This document shows positions 6,989 through 14,965 of a stretch of DNA of 26,254 nucleotides, piece by piece. Position 1 is the first letter of the stretch, and each line of letters begins with the position of its first letter. Under the pieces are notes generated by a model that was given only the letters and a program-made list of their open reading frames with translations, was not told where the DNA came from and did not search any database. The DNA comes from Chth-196 sp044376515 (GTDB taxonomy: Bacteria > Verrucomicrobiota > Verrucomicrobiia > Chthoniobacterales > Chthoniobacteraceae). Where the stretch lies: NCBI GenBank assembly GCA_044376515.1, contig JBILKV010000047.1:1-26254 (forward strand), written 5' to 3'. Position numbers and translations under genes: made by a program.

Positions 6989-8638
6989 TTAAGGGGTGCG
7001 GCGTGACAGGCACTGGAGCAGGTAGGGGAGAAGCTGTTTCTTCCGGGAGACCACTCCAGCCAGTTCCCAGATGCAGTGGGAGGTTTCCGGATAATCGATC
7101 ATCCGCAGAAAGTTTTCCTCGCCACGAACGAGAAGCAGGGAGGTTTGCTCGTTGATGTCGGTGACCAGCAGGGCCGAGAAAACTAACTTTTTTTCGAGGC
7201 GCTGTGCTTCCAACTCCGCCAGAAGTGCGTCGCGCTTGTCCGCGAAGTGGGCGAAGGAGAGTTCTTCGATCTGCGCAACACTAAAGCGGTATCCGTCCTC
7301 GACGTAGACTTTTGAATCAGTGCCGATGGCCTGCCTTGGGGTCATGGTCAGCAGGGGGGAGCCGACCGCGAAAATTTCGGCAGCCAGGCGACCGGCTTCG
7401 ACTCCGGCGACTGCGGAGAGGTGTTCGAGGAGGCGTCGGTCCGTCGCGGTGGTTGTGGGCGAGCTGAGGTTGAGGGTGTCTGAAATGAGGCCGGCCATGA
7501 GCAGTCCGGCGATGTTTTTGGGGATCGCAACGCCCGCGTTCTGAAAGCAGAGGGAAACGATGCTGCTGGTCGAGCCGAGCGGGTTGTTCCAGAAGAGAAT
7601 CGGGGTGTGACTGGCAAAGCCGCCCAGCTTGTGATGGTCCAAAATTTCAATAATGGGAACCTCCGCAGCGCCGCGCACTGCCTGCGTCAGCTCGTTGTGG
7701 TCCACCAGAATCAACTGGCGTGGAATGGTTTTAATGAAGTCCGATTTGGACAGAATGCCGATCAGACAATTTCCGTCGTTGAGCACGGGAAAGACGAACT
7801 GACCGCTTTGGGCTGCCACCCGCCGGGCCTCCTCCAGCGGGGTTTCCCCATAAAAGGAAACGTACTCGGTTTGGATCATCCGCTCGACCCGCACCGCACC
7901 GCGGGAAAGGAGGACCGTTGTTGCCGTGTCATGGGGTGAGGAGATGAGCGTGACTCCCGCTTTGTCGGCGGCCGTGCGAACCTCCTCGCCGATGGCGAGG
8001 CCGCCGGTGACTACGATTGCCTTGACCTGCTCAGCGATAGCCATTTCCTGAATGTGCGGTCTGTCCCCAACGAACAGGATCACCGATCGGTTGGTGTACC
8101 GGCGCAGGCGCGGAATGAAGGATTCCTGCGCCATGGCACACACCATGAGAAGGTGCTCGGAGGGATCGGTAGAAAGGGCACCCGCAACCACGGCTCCGCC
8201 GAAAGTTGCCACGATGTCTGCCACGGATGCCGTCACCAGTCTTGCGGCGTCAGCCTCGTCCCTGGGCGGGAACAAATGCTGGGTGATCTTGAAGGAGCTC
8301 AGCAGACCAAGGCAGATGTTTTGGTGGTCGACCACCGGGAGGCCGCGTAACCTCGCCTGGTCAATCAGATGGATGGCGTCGTAGACAGGCGTGTCCGCCC
8401 GCGCGGATACGACCTTGTGTTCCATGACGTCGCACACCTTCGGCGAGAGGTCCGTGACCAGCATGGGGGCCGGGTGTCCGAATTTCCGCAACACGTAGTC
8501 GATCCGCTCGTTGGTGTTCCCACACCGCGCCGCGACCACGTTCAGATGCCCGGTGAGCCTCTTGAATTCTGCGTACCCGATGGCCGAGCAGATGGAGTCC
8601 ATGTCGGGATTGCGGTGTCCAATAACGATTGTTTGCAT
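6989..8638 (-). CDS. ppaC: Mn-dependent (family II) inorganic pyrophosphatase with CBS and DRTGG regulatory domains
   Basis: It hydrolyses pyrophosphate to phosphate in the cytoplasm, pulling biosynthetic reactions forward. At 549 residues it is the long, regulated form rather than the ~310-residue core enzyme. The DHH domain starts at once with GHRNPDMDS (metal ligands His8, Asp12, Asp14). It is then split by an insert of CBS1 (about 70-118), a DRTGG domain (about 135-245) and CBS2 (about 250-303). The catalytic domain resumes with VDHNE (312-316) and LDHHKLGGF (333-341), and a DHHA2 domain fills the C-terminus. In characterised relatives, CBS pairs bind AMP/ADP (inhibitory) or ATP, and the DRTGG-containing forms respond to diadenosine polyphosphates. 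That regulation is expected here but not shown. The gene stands alone, with no visible Shine-Dalgarno sequence. Confidence 0.94.
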   Translation of the reverse strand: MQTIVIGHRNPDMDSICSAIGYAEFKRLTGHLNVVAARCGNTNERIDYVLRKFGHPAPMLVTDLSPKVCDVMEHKVVSARADTPVYDAIHLIDQARLRGLPVVDHQNICLGLLSSFKITQHLFPPRDEADAARLVTASVADIVATFGGAVVAGALSTDPSEHLLMVCAMAQESFIPRLRRYTNRSVILFVGDRPHIQEMAIAEQVKAIVVTGGLAIGEEVRTAADKAGVTLISSPHDTATTVLLSRGAVRVERMIQTEYVSFYGETPLEEARRVAAQSGQFVFPVLNDGNCLIGILSKSDFIKTIPRQLILVDHNELTQAVRGAAEVPIIEILDHHKLGGFASHTPILFWNNPLGSTSSIVSLCFQNAGVAIPKNIAGLLMAGLISDTLNLSSPTTTATDRRLLEHLSAVAGVEAGRLAAEIFAVGSPLLTMTPRQAIGTDSKVYVEDGYRFSVAQIEELSFAHFADKRDALLAELEAQRLEKKLVFSALLVTDINEQTSLLLVRGEENFLRMIDYPETSHCIWELAGVVSRKKQLLPYLLQCLSRRTP

Positions 8639-8991
8639 GAGTTACGGGAATCGAGAATGGGAAGCGGTTTGGTTCCGGAAAAATGGGAGCAGACTCTGAT
8701 TGGGAAAGCTGGCGGGACGAAGAAAGAATTCACCTCCTCCGGAACATCAAAGGAATGTATCCCCGATCCGGGTGAGCAAAGCAAAGACGGCCCCTGTAGC
8801 GCAGTTGTAACGTCCCCGTTCGCTAGCGGTGGACACGCCGGGCCTCTCACAGTTCTCTTTTTCCCGAAGCTGCAGAATTGGGAGTGTTCCTCATTGCTTG
8901 TGAATACCGCGCGCGGGGGGCGCGATAACGGAGCAAAAAGAAAATTCGGTCGGGTCTGCCGATTCCGGTCGTGAATAGCGTGGGCGGCGGG
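8639..8991. other. Intergenic region upstream of ppaC
   Basis: This 353-bp stretch precedes ppaC and should contain its promoter, but I could not pick a convincing -35/-10 pair. No family-like ORF is seen on either strand; the open frames are extensions of shadows. It contains an 8-bp palindrome (CGCTAGCG, 8821-8828) within a tRNA-like-looking but non-foldable stretch (see rejected items). Confidence 0.4.
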
Positions 8992-9449
8992 TCAAGAAAC
9001 CGTCACCTGAACCAGTTTACTGCCGATGTCTGCCAGTTCCCCGCGGTTGCAGGGCCCACAGAATTCACCGCTCTTGGCAACCTGCTTTGCCAAGCCGCGC
9101 GGAGATGGAAGTCGCTGTGTGCATCTGATGTTTGCCAAGTGAGAATATCTGCTCCCAGTCGCTTCCTTGGATGAAAACAAACCGCGGTCGAGGGAGTGCA
9201 CCCAGCACCAGTGCTCACCCTGCGCTTTAAAATACACCACGTACAGACTCCGGTTGGCAGTCATGAAAAGGCGGTTCCGGCGCGGCCCGCCCGAACACAC
9301 GTTGCTGCAAATGTCAGGCAAATGGATCTGGCCGACCCGTTGGCCGGCAGGTGAGAACGCATGGACACGATCGTACCCCATGCCCACCCAGCCGATGCCC
9401 ACCCAGCCGATGCCCGCCCAGCCGATGCCCGCCCAGAGGTTTCCATCCC
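8992..9449 (-). pseudogene. SMP-30/gluconolactonase-like protein, C-terminal remnant
   Basis: The minus-strand frame from about 9449 begins RDGNLW and continues through a repeat to YDRVHAFSPAG, VGQIHLPDICSNVC, GGPRRNRLFMTA and SLYVVYFKAQG. This is the end of the SMP-30/gluconolactonase beta-propeller (usual pattern: D-G-N-L-W-V-G, V-F-S-P-G, I-x-L-P-E-x-x-x-N-x-x-F-G-G, N-x-L-F-I-T-A, L-Y). A TAG at about 9463-9465 closes the frame upstream and no N-terminal two-thirds of the propeller is found. After KAQG (about 9214) the frame stays open to the TGA at 8992 with about 75 unfamiliar residues, probably fortuitous. The single DGNLWVG turn has been expanded by a 15-bp repeat. The fragment cannot encode a working enzyme. 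Its upstream end touches a transposase remnant. Confidence 0.7.
9380..9439. repeat. 15-bp tandem repeat, four units
   Basis: Four head-to-tail 15-bp units begin at 9380, 9395, 9410 and 9425, with consensus atgcccRcccagccg. The first two carry A and the last two G at the variable base; the last unit differs at its final three bases. On the minus strand the array reads as a five-residue repeat (A/V-G-I-G-W), inserted exactly within the DGNLW-VGMG turn of the SMP-30 remnant. This indicates in-frame slippage or unequal recombination. Confidence 0.9.
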
Positions 9450-9451
9450 GA

Positions 9452-9640
9452 TTACTTCCGTTTGACTACCGAGAGGACGCTGCTGAGGGCTTCGAGGAAA
9501 GCGTTGGTCGTTTTCTTTCTCCAGTGAGCGAGGATTCCCTCAAGGTGACGCGCAATTCGCGTGCGATTTTTGAGGCGATGAATGGCCCAAAGACGGTGCC
9601 TTAGATCGCTGCAGAAAATGAGCCGCACCTTGCGCAGATC
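9452..9640 (-). pseudogene. ISL3-type (IS204/IS1001/IS1096/IS1165) transposase, C-terminal remnant
   Basis: The minus-strand frame ending at the TAA at 9452 contains, in order, RIARHLEGILAHWRKKTTNA, FLEALSSVLS and VVKRK. This is the well-known end of ISL3-family DDE transposases (pattern H-x-x-G-I-L-x-x-W, T-T-N-A, x-E-G-L-N-S, K-R). The usual EGLNS is altered to EALSS, and the frame stops at VVKRK where family members continue with the A-R-G-Y-R motif. Weaker similarity may reach to about 9640; beyond that nothing is recognisable and the catalytic DDE residues are absent. No terminal inverted repeats were found. It is a dead fragment of an insertion sequence. Confidence 0.6.
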
Positions 9641-9987
9641 ACTCAAGCAAAAAGCCAGATTACGGACGGGGAAGCCCAGGTGTTTGAGCCAGAGCCGAAG
9701 GGGCCACACGCTGGAGCAGGCCGCCCAGATTTGGAAGGAACGACTGGAACGAAAAATTGGAGAACGCGTCGTGGAGGTCGAATGCCTGTCAAAAAAGGGA
9801 AAATTACGGCTGGGGACAAATCCGGTAACGACGTGTACTGTCTCATGCGGGCGCAATGATGGGTGTCCGTGCCTCTCCTCACTGAACCACCGGTTTCTTG
9901 AATCCCAGCGGATTGGCTACTTGCAACGAAACGTGATTGCAAAGAAACGCGAGGGCCGCGTCGAGAAGGGGCGTCTGCCATGACGGG
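9641..9987. other. Degenerate region between the transposase remnant and the LysR gene
   Basis: The transposase frame stays open upstream to about 9856, but the residues (for example SRNFPFFDRHSTSTTRSP) do not match any part of a transposase that I know. A frame on the plus strand (9582-9983) also looks non-coding. I read the region as further eroded insertion-sequence or chromosomal debris. It lies directly downstream of the NhaR-like regulator gene, and no terminator hairpin is evident. Confidence 0.35.
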
Positions 9988-10911
9988 TCACCCGCCGGAG
10001 GGGGGGGCGGTTGTCTGGGTTCGATTGGAAGAGCGGTGCGGGCTCTCGAGAATCTCTGACAGAAGCGGGTTCGGGAAGCGCCGGGTCGGCGTGATTGCGT
10101 AAAAGCTTTCCTTGATCTGCGGCACGCGGCAGTACTCGACGAGTGCGCCACTCTGCAGTTCACCGGCGACCACCACGGGGGGGACCAGGGCAAGGCCAGC
10201 CCCTTCTCGGGCGAGAAGACGAAGCATGGCCATGTCGTCAACTTCGGCTGCAACCACCGGCCGCACGCCGATCTGCTCAAGGAGAAGGTCGAAGGCCACG
10301 CGGATGTTGCTGTCCAGACTGGGAAGCACCAGCGGGGTGGAGTGAAGGTCCCGAGGGAAGGAAAAACGTGCGTGCTCTGGCTTCGAGACACCGACGAGGC
10401 TGACGGGTTGTTCGTCCATCAGTCGGCTGTGCCACGAAGTTTCCGCATCCCGTTTTACCGGCAGGTTGGAGAGCACCACGTCGAGCGTGTGGGCCCGCAG
10501 TTGGGTGAGCAGGTCCCGCAGGTTTCCGGAGCGCAGGATGATCTCGGTGCCCGGCCTTCCAAGCAGCGGCTTCAACAATCCCATTTGAAAGTTCCGCGAG
10601 AGGGTGGCCACCGACCCGACCCGGAGCACCTTTTGCTTTCCCGCGCGGCCGTTTTTGAGCACTTCCACCAACTCCTCGCCTGCGCTGAAGATGGAATTCG
10701 CATAATTTAATGCGATCTGTCCCGCCTCGTTAAGCACGAGAAATTTTCCGCGTCTTTCAAAAAGCTGTTGGCCAAGGTTTTCTTCCAGGCTCCGCAGTTG
10801 CGAGCTCAACGCCGACTGCGAAATGTTGAGCCGCTCCGCTGCCTGAGTGAGCGTACGCTCCATTGCTATGGCCCTAAAATAGCGAAGGTGATGGTAGTTG
10901 AGGAAACTCAT
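9988..10911 (-). CDS. LysR-family transcriptional regulator, NhaR-like
   Basis: This 307-residue regulator has an N-terminal winged helix-turn-helix (about residues 6-65: LNYHHLRYFRAIA, LTQAAERLNISQSALSSQLR, LEENLGQQLFERRG) and a C-terminal periplasmic-binding-protein-like effector domain. The start NYHHLRYF and the later LLAREGAGLALVPPVVV and FYAIT..RRFPNPL segments resemble the NhaR subgroup, activators of Na+/H+ antiporter genes in response to sodium. No antiporter gene is adjacent: the nearest is at 16 kb, next to a different LysR gene, and upstream there is a 650-bp gene-free gap. The target genes are therefore unknown. The C-terminus is a Ser/Thr/Pro-rich tail. The start at 10911 has no Shine-Dalgarno sequence but fits the family N-terminus. 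Confidence 0.88.
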   Translation of the reverse strand: MSFLNYHHLRYFRAIAMERTLTQAAERLNISQSALSSQLRSLEENLGQQLFERRGKFLVLNEAGQIALNYANSIFSAGEELVEVLKNGRAGKQKVLRVGSVATLSRNFQMGLLKPLLGRPGTEIILRSGNLRDLLTQLRAHTLDVVLSNLPVKRDAETSWHSRLMDEQPVSLVGVSKPEHARFSFPRDLHSTPLVLPSLDSNIRVAFDLLLEQIGVRPVVAAEVDDMAMLRLLAREGAGLALVPPVVVAGELQSGALVEYCRVPQIKESFYAITPTRRFPNPLLSEILESPHRSSNRTQTTAPPSGG

Positions 10912-11560
10912 TCACGTGCTATGCAACAGAACGGTTCTTCTTGAAAGACATATTGGAACGAATGAAAAAATCGGGAGACATCCTCTCTCACGTGCCCTGT
11001 TCTCGTCTGTCCGCCAACTGGGCTTGCCGTCACCATCCCGTCGTGTGCGGATCACACCGCCCCGTTTTTGTTTTGCGCAACGCTCGCTCCTGACAGCCTT
11101 GAGCGGGGCATGGAACGCTGCGCTCCGCGACCGCCAGAGACCATTCGTCGATTCGGAAACCGAGCGAATTGCGCTCCGCCTCGAAGCGGCGGGGCAAGGT
11201 CCCCCTTCTGGAAGGTCTCGACAGACTTTACTCCGCATCCGCCGCTTCCCGGGCTGTCTACTTTATCAGGGGCCCCTTCGGGCTTTGTCGGCGCAGGGAC
11301 GGTTGAGCGAGCACTACGTCGCTCCTTTTTGTGTGGGCTCAGCGCAAATTTCGACTCGGGCGGCGTAAGGGAGGGGGGAGTGCGCGCTCGATTGGAAAAC
11401 GGAGACTGGCAGACAAAAACCGTGTGGGAAACGTGCGTTCGCGTCCGGATCATTACGGCTAGCTTCCGGGATACGGTCTCCGTTTGAGAGATCTACGAAT
11501 GCCCCTCCGGCTGCTATGGTCAGGGAAATGGTTTGGGGCTCGTGCTTCAATCCCACCCGG
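10912..11560. other. Long gene-free region between the LysR gene and the cytochrome c gene
   Basis: About 650 bp with no supportable gene. Open frames on both strands are Arg/Ser/Pro-rich and match nothing I know. It holds a 6-bp stem (GAGCGA 11305-11310 with TCGCTC 11319-11324) followed by C then five T on the plus strand, which looks like a weak intrinsic terminator with no matching upstream gene. The region must carry the promoter of the leftward LysR gene. Its size in an otherwise compact window suggests lost genes or an unrecognised non-coding RNA. Confidence 0.4.
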
Positions 11561-14500
11561 TTAACCGGAGCGTTTGGTGAGGAGGAAGGCGAGGAGGTCG
11601 TTCAAATCCTCAGGGGCCAGGCTTTCGCCAAAGACAGCCGGCATCAACGAGGTTTCGGTTTCCGTGCGGTCGGCGATTTCGCTCTTAAGGACATGAGTCT
11701 CCGAACTTCCGGGGTCGGTGGAGGCGAGGAACAACTGGGCCTCATCCTCCCGCCGGGGAAGACCGGAAAGGACCTTTCCATTCCTCAACGTCACCAGAGT
11801 GATCCGAAATGCACGGTCCACGTTGCGGTTCGGGTCGATGATGTCCTCCAACAGACGGTCCGGTCCGCGCCCGCCGATCCCGTCCAGTTGCGGGCCGATC
11901 GCGCCGCCCCTGCCGTCCACAGTGTGGCAGGCAGCGCAGTTGCGTTCGAACAAGCCGGCGCCGTGCGCGGTATTTGCCTTGGCGGAATCAAAGCCGGATC
12001 GGCGTTCGGCGATGAGTTTTTCGAGCAGCTTGTTGGCGGGCGGCAGATTCGCGGTGAGTTTCGCGACGCGCGGCGCGAGGTTGGGCAGTTGAAGTGCCCT
12101 GAGTCGGGTGAGGAGCGTCTGGTCCTGAAGCAGCGCCGCGGGGGCCTTCCCCTCGATGCAAGCCGCAAGAAGGGACTCGGCACTCACGGGATCGCCGGAG
12201 AGGGCGGTTGCGTACGATTTTTGCAAGGAGTGCGGAGCGTGTTGGAGCGCGCTCAGAATGGCTGCTGCGGCCTTCGTGGATTTGGTTTCGGCAAGCGCAC
12301 TTGCGATCTTCTGCCGGAAGGCGTTGGGGCTCGAGACATCGGCGAGGATTGGCACGAGCAGCGGCAGAAAGCGGTCGGCGTTCACAGTCAGCAGGCCACG
12401 GACTGCTGACTCGCGTGTGTCCTGATTTCCGCCCTTTGTCATCGCGATCTCGACCAGAGCGTCCTCGTGTCCGGGGAGAGCCAGAGCGCGTACGATTTCA
12501 GCGGCGGTTCGCGCCAATGGTGAGTGTTTTGACTGTCCGGTCAGGAGGGTGGAGACGCACTCGTTCGCCCAGGACCTGAGCGCCGGGCCAGGTTTGGTTT
12601 CCCGCGTTTCCAAACCTTTGAGAAGGCTCTCGATGGCAGAGGCTGATTCGTCCACACTGCCTCCGAATCGACGACGCGCGAAATCGATGAGGGGATCGAG
12701 GCTTTCGGCCGGGAGTTGGCCGGCAAGCGAGCGCAGATGTTCGGAGAGCGGGATGCTCGGGTTGGCCTGCGGGCCCTCAAAGAATTTCAGACGGTGCCGT
12801 GCCGAGGCTTCTCCCGGGATGGCAAGAAGCGCCTCCAGAATGAGCGGGTGGTTTTGCTCAGCCTCCTTCTCGATCGCAAGCGTGGAGAGCACGTCGGGTT
12901 CGCGGAGTTGGTTGCGGAGGGCAATTCGCGCAGAGTGGGCAAGGTGGGCGTCCCCAGACGCCTCCTTGCCCAGCAGTGCAAGCAGCGGGGGGACGTTCTC
13001 GGCTGCGGGTGCGATTGCAAGTGCCTGCACGGCCGCGCGCCTCACGAAGGCGTCAGAGTCGCCGAGCGCGGCGCGCAGGGCGCCCGCGGTTTGGGACGCT
13101 GTCCCGAGGCGTAAGTTGGCGATTCCACCAGGCGTCGGGCTTAAAGGGGCTTGTGAAGCAGCGAGGATTTCGGCTCCGATTTTGGCAGCTTGGATGCGCA
13201 CAAGCGGGTCCGCATCCCGGAGGGACGAGAGGAGGGCGGCCTCGTCAAGGGCGCCAAGCCGGTAGAGGGCTGCCAATGCGTTCAGTTTTTGAAGACCGTT
13301 CTCGGGCGCGACGAACGCCGCCTCGATGGCGGGCAGGCTGTCCCCCGCGTAAACGTCGCAAAGCTCGTTGAGCGCTAGCGTTCGCCGGGTGAGGTTTCCG
13401 GAGGCAAGCTCCCTCACCCAACCGGCGATGTCGGCCGGCATGCTGGGGGCCGTGGTCGTCCCAGTTTTCGCCAAATCCTGACTGGGCGAACCGGGCGGTC
13501 GGGTGGGGGTGGAGTCGCCTCGGTAGACGATTCTCCACAAACGGCCGCGCTCACGGTCCCGGCCGGGATGGGCGAGGGGGACCTCGTAGTGTCCGATGAT
13601 CCGATTGTAGAAGTCGGCGACGTAGAGGGCGCCGTCGGGGCCCCAGCTCAGGTCTACCGGCCGGAACCACGGATCTTCGGTGCTCAGGAAATCGGGTAAC
13701 TCCTCGCCCCTGGAGGAAGAGCCGTTCCAGTGGATTGCGTCGTGGTTGATGCGGCTCGTTTGGACGTTGCCCACTAACATGTGGTCCTGCCATGCGACGG
13801 GCCAAGCGGGGTCGGAGACGTAAACCAGACCGCAGATGGCGGTGCTTCCGTGGGAGTGCGTCACCGTCTGCGGAGCGAATCCTAACCCATCGTGGGGCTT
13901 TCCAAAGCTCGGGTAGTACGCGCCGCGGAGCAATTGATAAATGGGGGAACTGTGACAGTCGGCGCTGAAGAGGTTGCCACGCTGGTCCCATGCCAGGCCG
14001 AAGGGATTGACCTGTCCCCACGTCCAGCCCTCCACACGCGAACCGTCGATCCGGACCCTCCACGTGTTACCGCTCTGGATGGAAAGCTCGCTCCCGTCGC
14101 GGCCCCTTAGGGTGCTCTGGTTATTGAACCCGTGTGTGCCGTAGATCCAACCGTCGTTTCCGCGCCGGAACGAAGCAAGGTTCCCGTGGGTGTCGCGTTC
14201 CCAACCAAGCGGACCGTAGAGCACCTCCTGCTTGTCCGCCTTGCCGTCGCCGTCGGTGTCCTCTAGCAGCCAGATGTTGGGAATGCTCCAGACCAGACAT
14301 TTCCATGTGTTTTGTGCGCGGGCTCCGGCGGACTTCGCCGGGGGCTGTGTGCCCGGGCTCCGGAAAGGGTAAAGCCCGATCGGGATGTTCAGACCGTCCG
14401 CGAAAAGCTCGATTTTACGCGCTCGTCCATCCGGACCAAAGTCCGAAAAGATCCGCACGGAGTCGCGTCCAACCGTTCCCTCTGGGGCGGGGAAGGGGTA

Positions 14501-14746
14501 CTCCCGCGATTCGGTGATCCAGAGACGCCCGAGCGCGTCCCACTGCATGTTCATCGGCTTGCGAAGGTCGGGTTCGCTCGCGACCAGTTGGATCTCGAAG
14601 CCGGGCGGCAGATGGAATGTTGCACGTTGCTGCTCGGGCGAAAGCGGTTCGGTGGGGCGGACGAGTTCCTTGAATGGATCCTTGGTCTCGGCGGCAATCG
14701 CGGTGATCGCAAACAGGGATGGCAGCAGGGTGCAAATTTTCTTCAT
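11561..14746 (-). CDS. PVC-type secreted dehydrogenase-like protein: beta-propeller, HEAT repeats and cytochrome c
   Basis: From MKKICTLLPS (ATG at 14746) the protein has 1061 residues and a Sec signal peptide (about 1-19, cut near AIAA/ET). Residues ~45-420 form the 'putative membrane-bound dehydrogenase' propeller found in Planctomycetes and Verrucomicrobia (FEIQLVASEP, MQWDALGRLWITES, GPDGALYVADFYNRIIGHYE). About 440-900 are Ala/Leu-rich HEAT-type repeats. The C-terminus is a heme-binding domain: CAACH at about residues 934-938 with GPQLDGIGGRG, and a candidate axial Met in SLMPAVFG shortly before the final LNDLLAFL helix. It probably acts in the periplasm, passing electrons from a substrate (often proposed to be a sugar or polysaccharide-derived compound) to the respiratory chain; the substrate is unknown. 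The in-frame extension to 14809 lacks signal-peptide character and is rejected. It stands alone. Confidence 0.92.
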   Translation of the reverse strand: MKKICTLLPSLFAITAIAAETKDPFKELVRPTEPLSPEQQRATFHLPPGFEIQLVASEPDLRKPMNMQWDALGRLWITESREYPFPAPEGTVGRDSVRIFSDFGPDGRARKIELFADGLNIPIGLYPFRSPGTQPPAKSAGARAQNTWKCLVWSIPNIWLLEDTDGDGKADKQEVLYGPLGWERDTHGNLASFRRGNDGWIYGTHGFNNQSTLRGRDGSELSIQSGNTWRVRIDGSRVEGWTWGQVNPFGLAWDQRGNLFSADCHSSPIYQLLRGAYYPSFGKPHDGLGFAPQTVTHSHGSTAICGLVYVSDPAWPVAWQDHMLVGNVQTSRINHDAIHWNGSSSRGEELPDFLSTEDPWFRPVDLSWGPDGALYVADFYNRIIGHYEVPLAHPGRDRERGRLWRIVYRGDSTPTRPPGSPSQDLAKTGTTTAPSMPADIAGWVRELASGNLTRRTLALNELCDVYAGDSLPAIEAAFVAPENGLQKLNALAALYRLGALDEAALLSSLRDADPLVRIQAAKIGAEILAASQAPLSPTPGGIANLRLGTASQTAGALRAALGDSDAFVRRAAVQALAIAPAAENVPPLLALLGKEASGDAHLAHSARIALRNQLREPDVLSTLAIEKEAEQNHPLILEALLAIPGEASARHRLKFFEGPQANPSIPLSEHLRSLAGQLPAESLDPLIDFARRRFGGSVDESASAIESLLKGLETRETKPGPALRSWANECVSTLLTGQSKHSPLARTAAEIVRALALPGHEDALVEIAMTKGGNQDTRESAVRGLLTVNADRFLPLLVPILADVSSPNAFRQKIASALAETKSTKAAAAILSALQHAPHSLQKSYATALSGDPVSAESLLAACIEGKAPAALLQDQTLLTRLRALQLPNLAPRVAKLTANLPPANKLLEKLIAERRSGFDSAKANTAHGAGLFERNCAACHTVDGRGGAIGPQLDGIGGRGPDRLLEDIIDPNRNVDRAFRITLVTLRNGKVLSGLPRREDEAQLFLASTDPGSSETHVLKSEIADRTETETSLMPAVFGESLAPEDLNDLLAFLLTKRSG

Positions 14747-14965
14747 GGGGCGGAGAAGCCGCAAAGTGCGGGAGTGGCACGATAGCACAAAACGATGCGC
14801 ATTTAGCAAACGCGTGGGGCTGGCAACGTTTCGCAGGATGAGGCGTAAGCCGATTTTTCCTTTGGAACAAATGCCGCGGTTGAAATCAACCGTGCCCGGT
14901 AAGGCGGGAACCCTTCAAGTCTGGGCTCTTGCAGGCGAAATTTTGAGAAGTGGCGGTGGGATGTG

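Noticed and set aside
8789..8850. tRNA-like stretch (TGTAGCGCAG, GTTCG) upstream of ppaC
   Set aside because: The D-arm-like and T-loop-like words are present but the spacing is wrong, no anticodon stem forms and the acceptor stem does not close.
11052..11453. Minus-strand 133-codon open frame in the 10.9-11.6 kb gap
   Set aside because: Low-complexity Arg/Ser/Pro composition, no ribosome-binding site and no motif; overlapping frames on the other strand are equally open.
11516..12409. Plus-strand 297-codon open frame antisense to the cytochrome c gene
   Set aside because: Lies opposite the heme domain and HEAT repeats, whose reading is unambiguous; no recognisable motif.
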